DNA of 64,000 nucleotides. It comes from an uncultured Prochlorococcus sp. GTDB lineage: Bacteria; Cyanobacteriota; Cyanobacteriia; PCC-6307; Cyanobiaceae. Location: NCBI RefSeq assembly GCF_902536725.1, contig NZ_CACAYO010000001.1:87794-151793 (forward strand), in the 5' to 3' direction. A program made the position numbers and the translations under genes. Within the stretch, counting starts at the first letter, position 1. Each line of letters begins with the position of its first letter. Positions 20,945 through 30,600 of the stretch are shown piece by piece. The notes below the pieces were generated by a model. That model saw nothing but the letters and a program-made list of their open reading frames with translations. It did not search any database and was not told the origin of the DNA.

Positions 20945-21669
20945 TTGAAAAGGTCAAAAATGGATACACCATAAATATATACAAAGACAAGTTAGAACTA
21001 TCAACAGCGGTTTTTGAGTTTATTGAGAGTCGAATTATTCGTACTTTGAAAAATAAGGAAAGGTTCAAATTTTGTGTATGTGGAGGTTCAACTCCTAAAG
21101 CTGTCTATCAGCTCTTATCTAATAGTGATCTTAGATGGGATATGGTTGATATTTTTTTAGGAGATGAGAGATGTGTTGATCCATGTTCAGAATTAAGTAA
21201 TACGTTAATGTTGAAAAATTCATTGTTAACTAATTTTGGATCTAAAGCTTTTTTTTATGAAATTTTCAATAACTTAAATGTTGATGATGAAACTACAAAA
21301 AATAAATTTATTTCTAAGTTATTTGAAAAATGCGGATCAAACCCACCCACTTTTGATTTAACTTTATTAGGTCTTGGAGATGATGGTCATACAGCATCAC
21401 TATTCCCTTTTCAAAAAAATAATAATGTAGATGATTTTGTGATTTTTAATGAAGGTAAAGGATTAAAAAGAATTTCATTAACTCCAAAGGTCCTTTCAGC
21501 CTCATCTAAGATAGTATTTTTGGTTAGTGGAGCCAATAAAAGAATTGCTCTTGAGAGGTTATTAGATGAAAAAGAACCTCTTAATAGAACACCATCAAAA
21601 TTAATAAAATCTATTAATCAAATTTCAATATTTTGTGATCAAGAATCAGCAAAAGAATTAGAAATTTAG
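20932..21669 (+). CDS. pgl: 6-phosphogluconolactonase
   Basis: Hydrolyses 6-phosphogluconolactone. 245 residues of the DevB/Pgl family, with CGGSTPKAVYQLL for phosphate binding, GDERCV and the LGLGDDGHTASLFP motif carrying the catalytic histidine. It starts inside the gnd stop region, 13 bases before the end of gnd. zwf is not in the window. Confidence 0.95.
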   Translation: MDEMIEKVKNGYTINIYKDKLELSTAVFEFIESRIIRTLKNKERFKFCVCGGSTPKAVYQLLSNSDLRWDMVDIFLGDERCVDPCSELSNTLMLKNSLLTNFGSKAFFYEIFNNLNVDDETTKNKFISKLFEKCGSNPPTFDLTLLGLGDDGHTASLFPFQKNNNVDDFVIFNEGKGLKRISLTPKVLSASSKIVFLVSGANKRIALERLLDEKEPLNRTPSKLIKSINQISIFCDQESAKELEI

Positions 21670-21699
21670 TTAAAGTCTAAAAATAATTTGAATTATTAA

Positions 21700-22248
21700 A
21701 TGAGTAAGAAAAAATTTTTATTCCAGAAAAGGGAGTTTGATGGTTGGAAAACATTAAATGATACTGTTATGGGCGGATCAAGTTCAGCTTTTTGTGAAAG
21801 TTCAAATTCTGGTTTGATATTAAAGGGCAATATTGTCGAGAAAGCAGGAGGATTTGTTAGTTGTAGATCTTCTATATACAAACCTTCTTTAAATGTGTCT
21901 GAGTATTCATCCTTTGAATTAAATATTGATGGACAAGGTAGAACTTTTAAATTTGCTGTCGCTTGTGAAGGTGATCTCCTTGGTCTAACCGAATTTATTC
22001 CAGGCGGTCTCAGGTGGATTAAATCATTCCCAACAAAAAAATTCGGAACAACAAATGTCCAAATTCCTTTTAGTGAGCTTAAACCTTCAGTAAGAGCTAA
22101 TAAAGTGCGTTTTCCATTTAAATTCAAGCCATCTAAAATTAAAAGATTGCAACTACTACACTCTAAGTTCGGCGATGATGGATTACTTAATAATGAGTTT
22201 AAACAGGGTTCAATAAAAGTTTTAATTAAATCAATAAGTGTTATTTGA
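21700..22248 (+). CDS. CIA30 (complex I intermediate-associated protein 30) family protein
   Basis: 182 residues of beta-rich fold starting with WKTLNDTVMGGSSS, the hallmark of the CIA30 family, followed by FELNIDGQGRTFKF and FEL-type beta strands. In eukaryotes the family chaperones assembly of respiratory complex I; in cyanobacteria a role with NDH-1 or a sugar-binding role is only inferred. No signal peptide. ATG start, 30 bases after pgl; the next gene overlaps its end by 11 bases. Confidence 0.82.
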   Translation: MSKKKFLFQKREFDGWKTLNDTVMGGSSSAFCESSNSGLILKGNIVEKAGGFVSCRSSIYKPSLNVSEYSSFELNIDGQGRTFKFAVACEGDLLGLTEFIPGGLRWIKSFPTKKFGTTNVQIPFSELKPSVRANKVRFPFKFKPSKIKRLQLLHSKFGDDGLLNNEFKQGSIKVLIKSISVI

Positions 22249-22621
22249 AAATCCACCTAGAAATATAGAGAGTATAATCGCTAAGTCAGCAGATCTAACA
22301 AATAAACCTTTTGTTCATTCTGTCGTAAAAATAAATGGTGAATACGAATTAGAAGAAGATATTGATTTAACAGTTAATATCTTATGTCGAGATAAAGAAG
22401 GTAAAAGATTAGAAATTTATGATCTTGAATTAGAACTTTTTAAATCAAATAAAGAGTTGGTTTTAGTAATCTCTAAGCTTAACTTCCCTGATGAACCAAT
22501 ATTATGGTGTGGAGTTAAAACATTATGGATGGATAGCAATAATGGGAAAAAATGCGACGCACCACAATACAGCGCTAGATTGGAAAATTTAGCGAATAGG
22601 ATAAAAAGTTTTATTGATTAA
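22238..22621 (+). CDS. Conserved cyanobacterial hypothetical protein
   Basis: 127 residues, soluble, with no motif I can name. GTG start overlapping the end of the CIA30-like gene by 11 bases, which argues for translational coupling and a shared function. The C-terminal third contains LWCGVKTLWMDS, a hydrophobic-aromatic patch, and CDAPQY. Convergent with ilvD. Confidence 0.75.
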   Translation: MLFENPPRNIESIIAKSADLTNKPFVHSVVKINGEYELEEDIDLTVNILCRDKEGKRLEIYDLELELFKSNKELVLVISKLNFPDEPILWCGVKTLWMDSNNGKKCDAPQYSARLENLANRIKSFID

Positions 22622-22642
22622 GAAAATAAACTTTGAGCTGAC

Positions 22643-24316
22643 TTATAAATCGGTAACAGCCCCTAAACTTGATGTGCTTACGATTCTCGAATATTTTGAA
22701 AGGATACCTCTTTTGTATTTTTGTATAGGTTTAACCCAATCTTTTTTTCTTTTTTCTAATTCTTCGTCAGATAAATCAACTTCAATTAGTTGTTTTACGG
22801 CATCTACTGTAATTAAATCACCTTGTTTTATTAGAGCAATATTTCCTCCAACAGCAGCTTCTGGAGCTATGTGACCCACAACAAGACCATAGGTCCCACC
22901 GCTAAATCTGCCATCGGTAATTAAAGCTACCTTCTCTCCTAGCCCTTGACCAACAATCGCAGATGTTGGAGCTAACATCTCTCTCATGCCTGGACCTCCA
23001 ACAGGACCTTCATTTCTAATAACAACAACATCACCAGCTTTGATATCATTATTTAATATCGATTTTAAACAATCCTCTTCACTTTCAAAAATCTTTGCTG
23101 GACCTGTTAATACAGGGTTTTTTACTCCGCTAATTTTGGCTACAGAGCCTTCACTTGCTAAGTTACCTTTTAATATTGCTAGATGTCCTTTTTTATAAAG
23201 AGGGTCATATATGTTTCTTATGACATTTTGATTTGTTGGAGGCTTATCTGGAATATTCTGTAAGTATTCCGAGATGGTTTTGCCTTCAATGTTTTTGCAA
23301 TCGCCATGAATTAATCCTGCATTTAAAAGTACTTTCATTACTTGTGGAATCCCACCTGCCTTATGAAGATCCACCGTCACATATTTACCACTCGGTTTAA
23401 GGTCACAAATAACGGGTACTTTTTGTCTGATTCTCTCAAAATCATTAATATTAATATCTATTCCTGCAGTATTTGCAATGGCTAAGATGTGCAATACCGC
23501 ATTAGTTGATCCACCAATTGCCATAATTACAGTTATCGCATTTTCAAATGCTTTCTTAGTCATTAGGTCTAGAGGTCTTATATCTTTTTCTATTGCAGAG
23601 ACTAATATCTCAGCACTTTTATCTGCACTTAGTTCTTTTTCAAGATCTTCAGCAGCCATGGTGGAACTGTGCGGAAGACTTAACCCTAATACTTCAATAA
23701 CCGCAGACATTGTATTAGCTGTAAACATCCCTCCACAGCTACCAGCACCAGGAATACAATTTTTCTCAACTTGGATTAGCCTTTCTTCAGTAATTTTGCC
23801 TGATGTTAATTGTCCAACAGCTTCAAATGCACTAACAACAGTAAGATCTTCTCCATGCAATTTCCCAGGCTTTATTGTCCCTCCATAAATGAAAATAGAG
23901 GGAATATTCATTCTTGCAATCGCAATCATGGCACCCGGCATATTTTTATCACATCCACCGATGGCAAGCACTCCATCCATACTCTGAGCATTGCATGCTG
24001 TTTCGATTGAATCAGCAATAACTTCTCTTGAAACTAGGGAATATTTCATGCCCTCTGTCCCCATAGAAATGCCATCACTTACTGTTATCGTCCCAAACAT
24101 CTGAGGCATCCCGCCTGATCTTTTTATTGACGCTTCAGCTTTTAGAGCTAACTTATTCAAACCCATATTGCATGGTGTTATGGTGCTGTATCCATTTGCA
24201 ACTCCAATAATAGGTTTATTAAAATCTTCATCATTAAATCCAACAGCTCTTAACATCGATCTGTTTGGGGATCTTTGCACACCTTGGGTTATTGCAGATG
24301 ATCTGAGTTTATTCAT
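22643..24316 (-). CDS. ilvD: Dihydroxy-acid dehydratase
   Basis: Fe-S dehydratase for the third common step of valine, leucine and isoleucine synthesis. 557 residues; cluster-ligand segments GGCDKNMPG and GSCGGMF and the C-terminal [11 protein letters not shown] and GHIAPEA motifs are all present. ATG start. Together with leuB at 34 kb it is one of two branched-chain amino acid genes in the window, but they are not linked. Confidence 0.97.
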   Translation of the reverse strand: MNKLRSSAITQGVQRSPNRSMLRAVGFNDEDFNKPIIGVANGYSTITPCNMGLNKLALKAEASIKRSGGMPQMFGTITVSDGISMGTEGMKYSLVSREVIADSIETACNAQSMDGVLAIGGCDKNMPGAMIAIARMNIPSIFIYGGTIKPGKLHGEDLTVVSAFEAVGQLTSGKITEERLIQVEKNCIPGAGSCGGMFTANTMSAVIEVLGLSLPHSSTMAAEDLEKELSADKSAEILVSAIEKDIRPLDLMTKKAFENAITVIMAIGGSTNAVLHILAIANTAGIDININDFERIRQKVPVICDLKPSGKYVTVDLHKAGGIPQVMKVLLNAGLIHGDCKNIEGKTISEYLQNIPDKPPTNQNVIRNIYDPLYKKGHLAILKGNLASEGSVAKISGVKNPVLTGPAKIFESEEDCLKSILNNDIKAGDVVVIRNEGPVGGPGMREMLAPTSAIVGQGLGEKVALITDGRFSGGTYGLVVGHIAPEAAVGGNIALIKQGDLITVDAVKQLIEVDLSDEELEKRKKDWVKPIQKYKRGILSKYSRIVSTSSLGAVTDL

Positions 24317-24339
24317 ATTATTTGAGAACCTTTTTTATT

Positions 24340-24630
24340 CTATTGCCCCAACTCTTCAAGTTGCTTCCTCACATCAGCAATTGCAGAATTAAGTTGTTCA
24401 ACTTTCTTCTCCAGATTCTCTCCTTCAACTTCATTTATATTTTCATTTGAATCAATGGCTTCAGAGCCGTCTTGAATCCTAGAGGAATACATCATAGCTT
24501 TTTGTTTTTTTTCCTCCTTTCTTTTATCTGCTTCGGATATTAACCACCAAGCTAGACCTGCTGCTCCAATAAAAGCACCGCTTATTAATGATAAAAGATT
24601 ATTTGAAGACGAATCTCTGTATTCAGACAT
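24340..24630 (-). CDS. Small membrane-anchored coiled-coil protein
   Basis: 96 residues. One membrane helix at about residues 12-31 (LLSLISGAFIGAAGLAWWLI), then a Lys/Glu-rich stretch and a C-terminal heptad-like helix (VEQLNSAIADVRKQLEEL) that should form a coiled coil. No known family recognised; probably conserved in picocyanobacteria. It is 29 bases downstream of the UPRT-like gene on the same strand. Confidence 0.75.
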   Translation of the reverse strand: MSEYRDSSSNNLLSLISGAFIGAAGLAWWLISEADKRKEEKKQKAMMYSSRIQDGSEAIDSNENINEVEGENLEKKVEQLNSAIADVRKQLEELGQ

Positions 24631-24659
24631 TGGGAAAATATTTACTCCTATATTCTATA

Positions 24660-25277
24660 TTAGTTCTTATCTTGAAATATAGTACTCAAACGCAATAAAG
24701 GATTCCCTATCCCCGGCACCAATAATTTTGTGCTTTCATCTTCCTCATCTATGCAAGAGGTGTAGATTACCTGATTAGGGAATAATTTCGCAATTTCATT
24801 TAACCCTTTATTTGAGCAAATAGCAGTTATTAATAAAATCCTATTGGAATCAACACCTAATTTCTTTAATTTAATTAAAGTTTCTAATGTTGCTGATGTT
24901 GTTCTTATTTGTTCAGAATAAATTATAACTCCTTCATTTGATTCAATACATTTAGGTAGTTCTCCCAATGAAAGTGTCGAATTAGGAATTACTTCTTTAG
25001 ATCCAAACCATAGAGATAACCCTTCGGGCAACATTGCGAGCACTTTTATTGGATAATTATTATTAATAAAAAATCCATCTGTGTCCCCATTTTCAGTATT
25101 TACTATTTCTTTTTTATATGGCAGCCAATTACGTAATGCTTCATATGTAAGCCATTTCCCTAATTGCTCATATCCTGTTGAGTACAAAATATTTGGAGTA
25201 TTTTTTTCTCGTAATATTGAAAGCCAATGTTTTATTAATGGATGAGGAGGAACAATAACCTTTAGTGACATTGCCAT
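24660..25277 (-). CDS. Uracil phosphoribosyltransferase homologue with degenerate active site
   Basis: 205 residues that align end to end with cyanobacterial Upp: VPPHPLIKHWL, LTYEALRNWLP and the closing VPGIGN are clear. However, the residues that make Upp an enzyme are replaced. LRAGL is LPEGL (residues 83-87), the PRPP loop expected as EPMLATGGS is SEQIRTTSA (121-129), the RDEETLE loop is missing, and the uracil site GLGDAGDR became GIGNPLLR. I infer loss of UPRT activity and a regulatory or other binding role. Calling it upp would be misleading. Confidence 0.8.
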   Translation of the reverse strand: MAMSLKVIVPPHPLIKHWLSILREKNTPNILYSTGYEQLGKWLTYEALRNWLPYKKEIVNTENGDTDGFFINNNYPIKVLAMLPEGLSLWFGSKEVIPNSTLSLGELPKCIESNEGVIIYSEQIRTTSATLETLIKLKKLGVDSNRILLITAICSNKGLNEIAKLFPNQVIYTSCIDEEDESTKLLVPGIGNPLLRLSTIFQDKN

Positions 25278-25340
25278 ATATTTTCCTTTAAGATACTCTT
25301 ACAAACTTTAAATACTTAAGTTCTAAAATACAGTCTTATT

Positions 25341-25853
25341 ATGATTAAATCAATTGTTTTCCCCTCTTTAAAAAAAGCATTAATTACTTTGTTATTCGTT
25401 GGAATTTTATTTTTTAATTCTGTAAATTCTGCATGGGCTAAAAGACCTCCTGAGATTAGAAACCAACAAGATCTTAATTTAGAGCCAGATATGCATGGTC
25501 AAGATTTAAGCGGTAACGAATACGTTAAGTTTGATTTGAATGGGTTTAATTTCAGTGATAGTAATTTAGAAGGCGCGGTGTTCAATAATAGTAAATTGCA
25601 AAACTCAAAGTTTACTGGAGCCAATTTAAGAGATGCATTAGCTTATGCAACAGACTTTACAGATGCAGATCTTTCAGATGTAAATTTTACAAATGCTTTA
25701 TTAATGGAGAGTAATTTTGAAGGAGCAAAAATAGATGGTGCAGATTTTACTGATGCTGTTCTTAGTCGTACACAACAAAAACAATTATGTGCGATTGCTA
25801 ATGGCACAAATAGTTCTACAGGAGAGAGTACAGAATATAGCCTAGGTTGTTAA
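25341..25853 (+). CDS. Secreted pentapeptide-repeat protein
   Basis: 170 residues. A signal peptide (hydrophobic to about residue 31, cleavage probably after ANSAWA-like VNSAWA) is followed by A(D/N)LxX pentapeptide repeats from about residue 50 to 140 that should form a right-handed quadrilateral beta-helix. Two cysteines near the C terminus could form a disulfide. Expected in the periplasm or thylakoid lumen, where cyanobacteria carry several such proteins of unknown role. The CobW gene starts 10 bases downstream. Confidence 0.88.
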   Translation: MIKSIVFPSLKKALITLLFVGILFFNSVNSAWAKRPPEIRNQQDLNLEPDMHGQDLSGNEYVKFDLNGFNFSDSNLEGAVFNNSKLQNSKFTGANLRDALAYATDFTDADLSDVNFTNALLMESNFEGAKIDGADFTDAVLSRTQQKQLCAIANGTNSSTGESTEYSLGC

Positions 25854-25862
25854 TTATTAAGA

Positions 25863-26927
25863 ATGAAAAAAAAAATACCTGTAATAGTTGTTTCCGGTTT
25901 CCTTGGTTCAGGTAAAACAACTTTTCTTAGATATTTGTTAAAGGAGAGTAATAAAAAATTTGGTTTAATAATCAATGAATTTGGTGATGTTGGAATTGAT
26001 GGAGATTTGATTAAAAGTTGCAATAGGTGCGATGAAACTGAAGAAGAATGTGTAATCGAATTAAATAATGGGTGTTTATGTTGTACTGTTCAAGATGATT
26101 TTGTTCCATCAATAAAAGCTCTTCTCGAATTTAATCCTCCTATTGAATCAATAATTATCGAAACAAGTGGCTTGGCACTACCGATTCCCTTAATTCAAGC
26201 ACTTAACTGGCCTGAAATTAGGTCTTCCATCTACCTTGATGTTGTGGTTGGTATCGTTAATGGAGAGTCAATGCTAAGTGGTTCACCAATTAATGATCTA
26301 AATAAAATAACAAAACAATATAGTGATACAGATAAAATTAATCACAACGCCACTATTGAAGAACTTTTTGAGGAACAACTTGAAGTCTCTGATATCGTTT
26401 TAGTCTCTAGATCAGATACCTTAAATGATAATCAGTTTAATGTTGTAAAAAATAAAATTGAGGGAAGTCTAAATTCATCAACACCGATCCTTAAATCTAA
26501 GAATGGCAAAATTGATTTAAATTATCTATTTGATTTTAATTTTAAAAAAGAGACTTATAAAGAATTTTTAACGGAAGAACATGACCATAATCATGTTGAG
26601 CTTGTATCAGATTCAATTAAATTAAATTACTTCCTTGAAAAAAATGACTTTGAAAAAGAGATGTCAAAAATCTTGGATGAATTAAACATTCTTCGAATAA
26701 AAGGGCGTATTTGGATACCAAACAAATCATTGCCTTTACAAATACAAATAGTTGGGAAAAAAATTAATACTTGGTTTGAAGAAGCTCCAGACAATTGTTG
26801 GAGACCAAATTATAATGCTGGACTTGAATTAGTAATAATTTCTTTTGATGAAAAATCGATAAAAATATTGGATAAAAAAATTAAAGAGAAATTTAAGATT
26901 TTAAGTGAGCCAAAAATAGCAATTTGA
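25863..26927 (+). CDS. CobW/COG0523 family metal-chaperone GTPase
   Basis: 354 residues. P-loop GFLGSGKTTF at 12-21, the metal-binding GCLCC (CxCC) at 70-74, and the SRSD-type base-recognition loop later. Extra cysteines precede CxCC (Cys53, Cys56, Cys63) and a His-rich patch HDHNH follows near residue 240, both typical of zinc or cobalt handling. The C-terminal CobW domain is short but present. Whether it serves cobalamin synthesis or zinc allocation cannot be decided here. It follows the pentapeptide gene by 10 bases. Confidence 0.88.
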   Translation: MKKKIPVIVVSGFLGSGKTTFLRYLLKESNKKFGLIINEFGDVGIDGDLIKSCNRCDETEEECVIELNNGCLCCTVQDDFVPSIKALLEFNPPIESIIIETSGLALPIPLIQALNWPEIRSSIYLDVVVGIVNGESMLSGSPINDLNKITKQYSDTDKINHNATIEELFEEQLEVSDIVLVSRSDTLNDNQFNVVKNKIEGSLNSSTPILKSKNGKIDLNYLFDFNFKKETYKEFLTEEHDHNHVELVSDSIKLNYFLEKNDFEKEMSKILDELNILRIKGRIWIPNKSLPLQIQIVGKKINTWFEEAPDNCWRPNYNAGLELVIISFDEKSIKILDKKIKEKFKILSEPKIAI

Positions 26928-26973
26928 CTTTATAGTTAGCTGTCGAGATACTTATTATAGTAGATAGTCCTAA

Positions 26974-27138
26974 ATGGAAAATCCAAAAATTGCTTTAAAA
27001 CAAATAATCTCTGACGATGTAATATCAATTGATAAAATCAAATGCTCCAAATGCGGTGGGGCAGGAAATTTTAAAACCCCTGAAAATTCAAGAAGAACTT
27101 GTTTAGTTTGTTTTGGTAAAGGTTATATAAATATTTAG
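26974..27138 (+). CDS. 54-residue DnaJ-type zinc-finger protein
   Basis: ATG start and TAG stop give 54 residues. Residues 24-50 carry CxxCxGxG, 12 intervening residues and CxxCxGxG-like CLVCFGKG, i.e. one zinc-binding unit of the DnaJ cysteine-rich domain on its own. Similar stand-alone units occur in photosynthetic organisms with thiol-disulfide or assembly functions. It lies between cobW and purS on the same strand. The family assignment is by motif only. Confidence 0.75.
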   Translation: MENPKIALKQIISDDVISIDKIKCSKCGGAGNFKTPENSRRTCLVCFGKGYINI

Positions 27139-27235
27139 AAAATTAAAAAACCTTGAGGTAAAAATATTTGTTTATTAATCAATAGTTCTTTTTATTAGAA
27201 ATTAAACTAATCTTCTAGTAGAAATTATTTTTTAA

Positions 27236-27490
27236 TTGGACCAATTTGCTGTAAAAGTTTTTGTAAGACTAAGACCTTCAGTTTTAGATCCAGCAGGGGA
27301 AGCTACCAAATCTGCTTCTATAAAACTTGGAGCGGAGGGAATAAAATCATTACGTATAGGAAAAATGATTGAAGTAAAAATAGAAGGTAATGGTGAAAAC
27401 GAAGTACGAGAAAAAATTGACTTATTGTGTGATAGGTTATTCGCAAATACTGTTATTGAAGATTATGAGTATTCATTAGAAAAATTATAA
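27236..27490 (+). CDS. purS: Phosphoribosylformylglycinamidine synthase subunit PurS
   Basis: Small subunit of the three-part FGAM synthase of purine synthesis. 84 residues with the PurS core [14 protein letters not shown] and the [10 protein letters not shown] strand. TTG start at 27236, the only start that keeps the family N terminus. purQ begins one base after its stop. The large subunit purL is elsewhere. Confidence 0.94.
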   Translation: MDQFAVKVFVRLRPSVLDPAGEATKSASIKLGAEGIKSLRIGKMIEVKIEGNGENEVREKIDLLCDRLFANTVIEDYEYSLEKL

Positions 27491-27491
27491 G

Positions 27492-28157
27492 ATGGATAAT
27501 TTTACTGTAGGAGTCGTTGTCTTCCCTGGTTCTAATTGTGATCGTGATGTTTCATGGGCACTGGAAGGTTGTTTAGGCATAAGAACAAAATACTTGTGGC
27601 ATGAGTCTTCAGATTTAAGCAATGTTGATGCAATAGTTTTACCTGGAGGATTTAGCTATGGTGATTATTTAAGATGCGGCGCAATTGCTAGATTCTCCCC
27701 ATTAATAAATGCCTTGGATGAGTTTGTAAAAAGCGGAAAAAGAGTTTTAGGAATTTGTAATGGGTTTCAAATTTTGACAGAATCAGGCTTTTTGCCAGGT
27801 GCCCTTACTGCAAATAAAAACCTTAATTTCATCTGTGATGATGTTGAACTTGATATCGTCTCTTCAAAAGGAGGTTGGTTTAATAATGGAGATGAAAAAC
27901 AAACTATTAAGTTACCAATAGCGCATGGGGAAGGAAGATATCATTGTGATTCTGATACTTTAAAAAAACTTGTTGATAATGAATTGATAGCTTTGAGATA
28001 TAAAAATAATCCCAATGGATCCTCATTCGATATCGCAGGCATAACTAATGAAAAAGGAAATGTTCTAGGTTTAATGCCTCATCCAGAACGAGCATGTGAA
28101 GAGACAATTGGGGGAACTGATGGTCTCTTTACATTAAAATCATTAATATTGAAATAA
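27492..28157 (+). CDS. purQ: Phosphoribosylformylglycinamidine synthase, glutaminase subunit PurQ
   Basis: Class I glutamine amidotransferase that supplies ammonia to FGAM synthase. 221 residues; catalytic Cys89 in GICNGFQ and the His-Glu pair in MPHPERA near the C terminus. Starts FPGSNCDRD near residue 11 as in the family. It ends at the left arm of a strong hairpin terminator. Confidence 0.96.
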   Translation: MDNFTVGVVVFPGSNCDRDVSWALEGCLGIRTKYLWHESSDLSNVDAIVLPGGFSYGDYLRCGAIARFSPLINALDEFVKSGKRVLGICNGFQILTESGFLPGALTANKNLNFICDDVELDIVSSKGGWFNNGDEKQTIKLPIAHGEGRYHCDSDTLKKLVDNELIALRYKNNPNGSSFDIAGITNEKGNVLGLMPHPERACEETIGGTDGLFTLKSLILK

Positions 28158-28192
28158 AAAAAAAGACCCCCAATTGTGGAGGTCTTTTTTTA
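28156..28192. terminator. Bidirectional intrinsic terminator between purQ and the class II aldolase gene
   Basis: An A-tract, then GACCCCC, a short AATTGT loop, GGAGGTC and a T-tract form a hairpin with one mismatch. Because the arms are A-rich on one side and T-rich on the other, it can end transcription from both converging genes. It fills almost all of the 52-base gap. Confidence 0.85.
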
Positions 28193-28209
28193 TTTAATTT
28201 GAGAAGAAA

Positions 28210-29283
28210 TTAAACAGTAGCTTTTACTCTTGGATCTAAATCACCTTTTGCGTAAAGATCCGCAAAATAATTAGTACTGTTTTGTTTGATCTTACTTGCT
28301 TGACCTGCGCACCAGAACTGCTTGTATCTATCAAGACAAACTTGCTTCATGTATTTTCTAGCAGGCTTGTTGAAATGTCTTGGGTCAAAGTTTGCTTTAT
28401 CAGCAAATGCTGCTTCTCTAACCGCGGCAGTGAAAGCAAGTCTGTTATCAGTATCAATGTTAACTTTCCTGACTCCATTTCTTATTCCCTCTTGAATTTC
28501 TTCAACAGGAACGCCGTATGTTTGAGGAATTTCTCCACCATATTTGTTAATAATATCTAACCATTCCTGAGGAACTGAACTAGATCCATGCATTACAAGA
28601 TGGGTATTTGGAAGTGCTTTGTGAATTTCAGCAATTCTGCTAATTGCAAGAACTTCTCCTGTTGGTTTCCTTGTAAATTTATAAGCACCATGACTTGTAC
28701 CTATAGCAATAGCTAATGCATCGACTTTTGTTTTAGCAACAAAATCTGCAGCTTCTTCAGGATCAGTCAAAAGCATATCTGTAGAAAGTTCACCTTCAAA
28801 TCCATGACCATCTTCTGCTTCTCCTTTCCCTGTTTCTAAAGAACCTAAACAACCTAGTTCTCCTTCAACACTAACTCCAACTGAATGAGCAAAATCTACT
28901 ACCTTTTTAGTAACTGCAACATTATATTCGTAACTAGCGGGTGTTTTTGCATCTGCCTCTAGAGAACCATCCATCATTACTGATGTGAAACCATTTATTG
29001 CTGCTGAATAACATGTTGATGGCTCATTACCATGGTCTTGGTGCATTACAACTGGAATATTAGGATATGTTTCTGTAGCAGCAAGTATTAGATGACGTAG
29101 GAAAATTTCTCCTGCATAATTTCTTGCCCCTCTTGAAGCTTGGAGGATTACAGGACTATCAGTTTCATATGCTGCTTCCATGATTGCTTGAACTTGTTCA
29201 AGATTATTAACATTGAAAGCTGGAATACCGTAACCATTCTCAGCAGCGTGATCTAAAAGTAGTCTTAGTGGAACGAGGGCCAT
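28210..29283 (-). CDS. cbbA: Class II fructose-bisphosphate aldolase
   Basis: Zinc-dependent aldolase for fructose 1,6- and sedoheptulose 1,7-bisphosphate in the Calvin cycle. 357 residues. MHQDHGNE carries the catalytic Asp and zinc His, [13 protein letters not shown] and HGSSSVP provide metal and phosphate ligands. This is the main cyanobacterial type. The class I enzyme gene lies 146 bases upstream on the same strand. Confidence 0.96.
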   Translation of the reverse strand: MALVPLRLLLDHAAENGYGIPAFNVNNLEQVQAIMEAAYETDSPVILQASRGARNYAGEIFLRHLILAATETYPNIPVVMHQDHGNEPSTCYSAAINGFTSVMMDGSLEADAKTPASYEYNVAVTKKVVDFAHSVGVSVEGELGCLGSLETGKGEAEDGHGFEGELSTDMLLTDPEEAADFVAKTKVDALAIAIGTSHGAYKFTRKPTGEVLAISRIAEIHKALPNTHLVMHGSSSVPQEWLDIINKYGGEIPQTYGVPVEEIQEGIRNGVRKVNIDTDNRLAFTAAVREAAFADKANFDPRHFNKPARKYMKQVCLDRYKQFWCAGQASKIKQNSTNYFADLYAKGDLDPRVKATV

Positions 29284-29429
29284 AATTAAAATAAGTTAAA
29301 TGCTATATAAAGCATATGTTTCCGAGAGTTTAGTATAAAGAGGTATCAAATGTCACGTCATTAGATATACAAAATACTAAATTAGAGAAACTAATTTTAT
29401 GACCCAGAGTATATTTTTAAGGTTTTTTG

Positions 29430-30497
29430 TTAATAAGTGTAGCCTGCTACAAACAATTGCTCATCAGATGAAGGTTGAGATCCTGCTACATAGGCACCTT
29501 TTGAAGCTTCAGAGTTTGCTTGAGCTCTTGCTATTAATGCTTTTTGACCTCCTTCAACGTCGCTTCCTTTCCAGGCCTTTAAGCATGAGTGCTGTAATGC
29601 TCTTCCATAGGAGAATGAAACATTCCATAAAGCTTTCCTGTAAAGAGTGTTCATATTATTTAAATAAACAGAAGCAGCTTCTTCGCTTAACCCTCCTGAT
29701 AAGAAAACTATTCCAGGAACAGATGCAGGAACGCATCTTTCCATAGTTCTGATTGTCATTTCAGCCACTTTCATCGGATCAGCTTTTGTTGGACAATCTG
29801 CTCCATTAACAGTCATAGAAGGTTTTAATAGAGTGCCTTCTAGAAAAACTCCATTTGCTTGACAGGCAATATAAACCTGCTTTATTACCTCTTCTTGAAC
29901 TTCAGCAGTTTTTTCAATAGTATGGTCGCCGTCCATTAAGATTTCAGGTTCAATAATTGGTACCAACCCAGATTCTTGAACTGATCTTGCATATCTTGCT
30001 AATCCCCAAGCATTCTCTTGAATTGATAGTTTTGAAGGACAACCATCATTTGTAATTTGCAGAACTGCTCTCCACTTTGCAAATCTTGCGCCTTGCTCGT
30101 AATATTTTGCTGCTCTTTCAACTAACCCATCTAGGCCAGAGCAAAAAGTTTCTACACTTCCTCCTCCTGGAAGTGGATTTAGACCTTTATCGACCTTTAT
30201 GCCTGGAATAATACCTAAATCATTTAGTTTCTTAACCATTGACTCACCATCTTGGTGATTCTGATAAAGAGTTTCTTCGAAGAGAATCGCTCCACTTATA
30301 TATTTACCAAGACCTTCTGTAGTAAAAAGCATTCCTCTATATGCTTTCCTATTGTCTTCAGTATTCTCAACGCCTATTCCAGCGAGTCTTTTACCTACTG
30401 TTTTAGTGGATTCATCTACCGCTAATATCCCTTTTCCTTTAGAAGCTAGTAATTGAGCATTTTCTTTAAGCTCATTTTTGTAATAATTTAAAGCCAT
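29430..30497 (-). CDS. fda: Class I fructose-bisphosphate aldolase
   Basis: Schiff-base aldolase, unrelated to the class II enzyme next to it. 355 residues with the family start GKGILAVDEST, the KWRAVLQI active-site strand, and EGTLLKPSM containing the Schiff-base lysine; SGGLSEEAA binds phosphate. The C-terminal VAGYTY tail ends in the conserved catalytic tyrosine. Many cyanobacteria keep class I for stress or salt conditions; its role here is an inference. Confidence 0.95.
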   Translation of the reverse strand: MALNYYKNELKENAQLLASKGKGILAVDESTKTVGKRLAGIGVENTEDNRKAYRGMLFTTEGLGKYISGAILFEETLYQNHQDGESMVKKLNDLGIIPGIKVDKGLNPLPGGGSVETFCSGLDGLVERAAKYYEQGARFAKWRAVLQITNDGCPSKLSIQENAWGLARYARSVQESGLVPIIEPEILMDGDHTIEKTAEVQEEVIKQVYIACQANGVFLEGTLLKPSMTVNGADCPTKADPMKVAEMTIRTMERCVPASVPGIVFLSGGLSEEAASVYLNNMNTLYRKALWNVSFSYGRALQHSCLKAWKGSDVEGGQKALIARAQANSEASKGAYVAGSQPSSDEQLFVAGYTY

Positions 30498-30600
30498 TCT
30501 TTAATAATTCAATTCAATTGATTTTTCCAGAATATGAAAAAAAAATAAAATCAATCCAATACTTTATCGGGTGATAATTGCTACTTATAAATGTATAACC

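Noticed and set aside
21696..22256. 186-residue open frame opposite the CIA30-like gene
   Set aside because: It is the mirror of a conserved gene on the plus strand; its Pro/Ser-rich translation shows no family features.
22986..24010. Several plus-strand frames of 66-136 residues across ilvD
   Set aside because: All lie inside the conserved ilvD gene on the other strand and have antisense-type composition.
29399..29746. 115-residue frame opposite the class I aldolase
   Set aside because: Leu/Arg-rich shadow of a strongly conserved gene; no independent support.
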